A DNA stretch of 5,834 bases from an uncultured Alphaproteobacteria bacterium (GTDB taxonomy: Bacteria; Pseudomonadota; Alphaproteobacteria; Caulobacterales; Hyphomonadaceae), in contig CAIKXW010000282.1 of NCBI GenBank assembly GCA_903831485.1, positions 1 through 5,834 on the forward strand, given 5' to 3'. How positions within the stretch are numbered: position 1 is the stretch's first letter; each line of letters begins with the position of its first letter. The notes beneath the pieces were generated by a model. It worked only from the letters and a program-made list of their open reading frames with translations, was not told where the DNA came from and did no database searches. Both the position numbers and the translations under genes were made by a program. Positions 5,600-5,834 of this stretch are shown here, in pieces.

Positions 5600-5834
5600 T
5601 CAGGCCAACAGCCAGTCGAGAATCATCGTGCTGAGGTCTGCGCCGTAGCTGTGGCTGAGGTCTTCGATCTCGCGATACGTCACGGCTGCGCCAGCGCCGG
5701 ACAGGTGTCGTTGCGCTTCGCGCGCCATGTCGACCGGGAACAACCAGTCGCGCTGGCCGTGAATGATGTGGATGGGCAGGCCGTTCATCCGCTCGCCCTC
5801 GGCCATGGCGGCGAGCATGGGATGGAAGGCGGCG
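5600..5834 (-). CDS. Alpha/beta hydrolase (esterase-like), C-terminal part; 5' end outside window
   Basis: The minus-strand frame is open from the right edge to TGA at 5602-5600, giving 77 visible residues. What is seen is the end of an alpha/beta-hydrolase fold: [15 protein letters not shown] with the probable catalytic Asp29 (numbered within the fragment), then an amphipathic helix, then [14 protein letters not shown] with the probable catalytic His61, and a short C-terminal helix. The HGxxDxxFPV ... LSHxY arrangement is that of carboxylesterase/phospholipase or dienelactone-hydrolase-type proteins. The nucleophile Ser elbow lies beyond the window. The ATG at 5818 is an internal Met because coding continues upstream (AAFHP). 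The gene precedes edd by 49 bp on the same strand, so cotranscription is possible. Nothing visible ties it to sugar metabolism, and its substrate is unknown. Confidence 0.75.
   Translation of the reverse strand, partial: AAFHPMLAAMAEGERMNGLPIHIIHGQRDWLFPVDMAREAQRHLSGAGAAVTYREIEDLSHSYGADLSTMILDWLLA

Noticed and set aside
5583..5615. Possible sigma-70 promoter (TTGGCC with GATATG-like element) on the minus strand before edd
   Set aside because: Both hexamers are far from consensus, and the -35-like part lies inside the hydrolase coding end. There is not enough support to annotate it.
1..5834. Search for mobile elements, CRISPR arrays, RNA genes, toxin-antitoxin or defence genes
   Set aside because: No transposase or integrase motifs, terminal repeats, regularly spaced repeats, tRNA/rRNA signatures or defence-type domains are visible. 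The sequence is almost wholly filled by housekeeping-type genes of uniform composition.

Overview
The window is ordinary, gene-dense chromosomal DNA from a high-GC bacterium. It is most likely an alphaproteobacterium, possibly of the Caulobacterales/Hyphomonadaceae type. That inference rests on the long tandem-domain form of dCTP deaminase, the adjacent edd-eda pair of the Entner-Doudoroff pathway, the soluble GST-family enzyme, a Tat-type leader on the serine hydrolase and the GC-rich codon use throughout. The genus cannot be fixed from this sequence alone.

Layout. The left half (1-3104) is read rightward. It holds the 3' end of a glutathione S-transferase-like gene, then dcd (dCTP deaminase), whose ATG overlaps the GST stop codon. 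After a 68-bp gap comes an exported or lipid-anchored serine hydrolase of the beta-lactamase/CubicO type, and after a 56-bp gap an unrecognised small five-helix membrane protein. The right half (3101-5834) is read leftward. In transcription order it holds the C-terminal end of an alpha/beta hydrolase, edd (6-phosphogluconate dehydratase) and eda (KDPG aldolase). The two blocks converge and share the four bases CTAG, which give a TAG stop on each strand.

Function. Edd and Eda catalyse the two signature steps of the Entner-Doudoroff pathway, 6-phosphogluconate to KDPG and then KDPG to pyruvate plus glyceraldehyde-3-phosphate. Their tight spacing indicates coupled expression. No zwf, pgl, glk or regulator gene is in the window. 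Dcd feeds dUMP/dTTP synthesis by deaminating dCTP, and nothing links it functionally to its neighbours. The serine hydrolase and the membrane protein cannot be assigned a physiological role.

I found no mobile element, CRISPR array, RNA gene, phage gene or obviously new system. No intergenic gap exceeds 70 bp. The observations below are modest: domain architecture, degenerate motifs, start-site choices, gene overlap and small inverted repeats.
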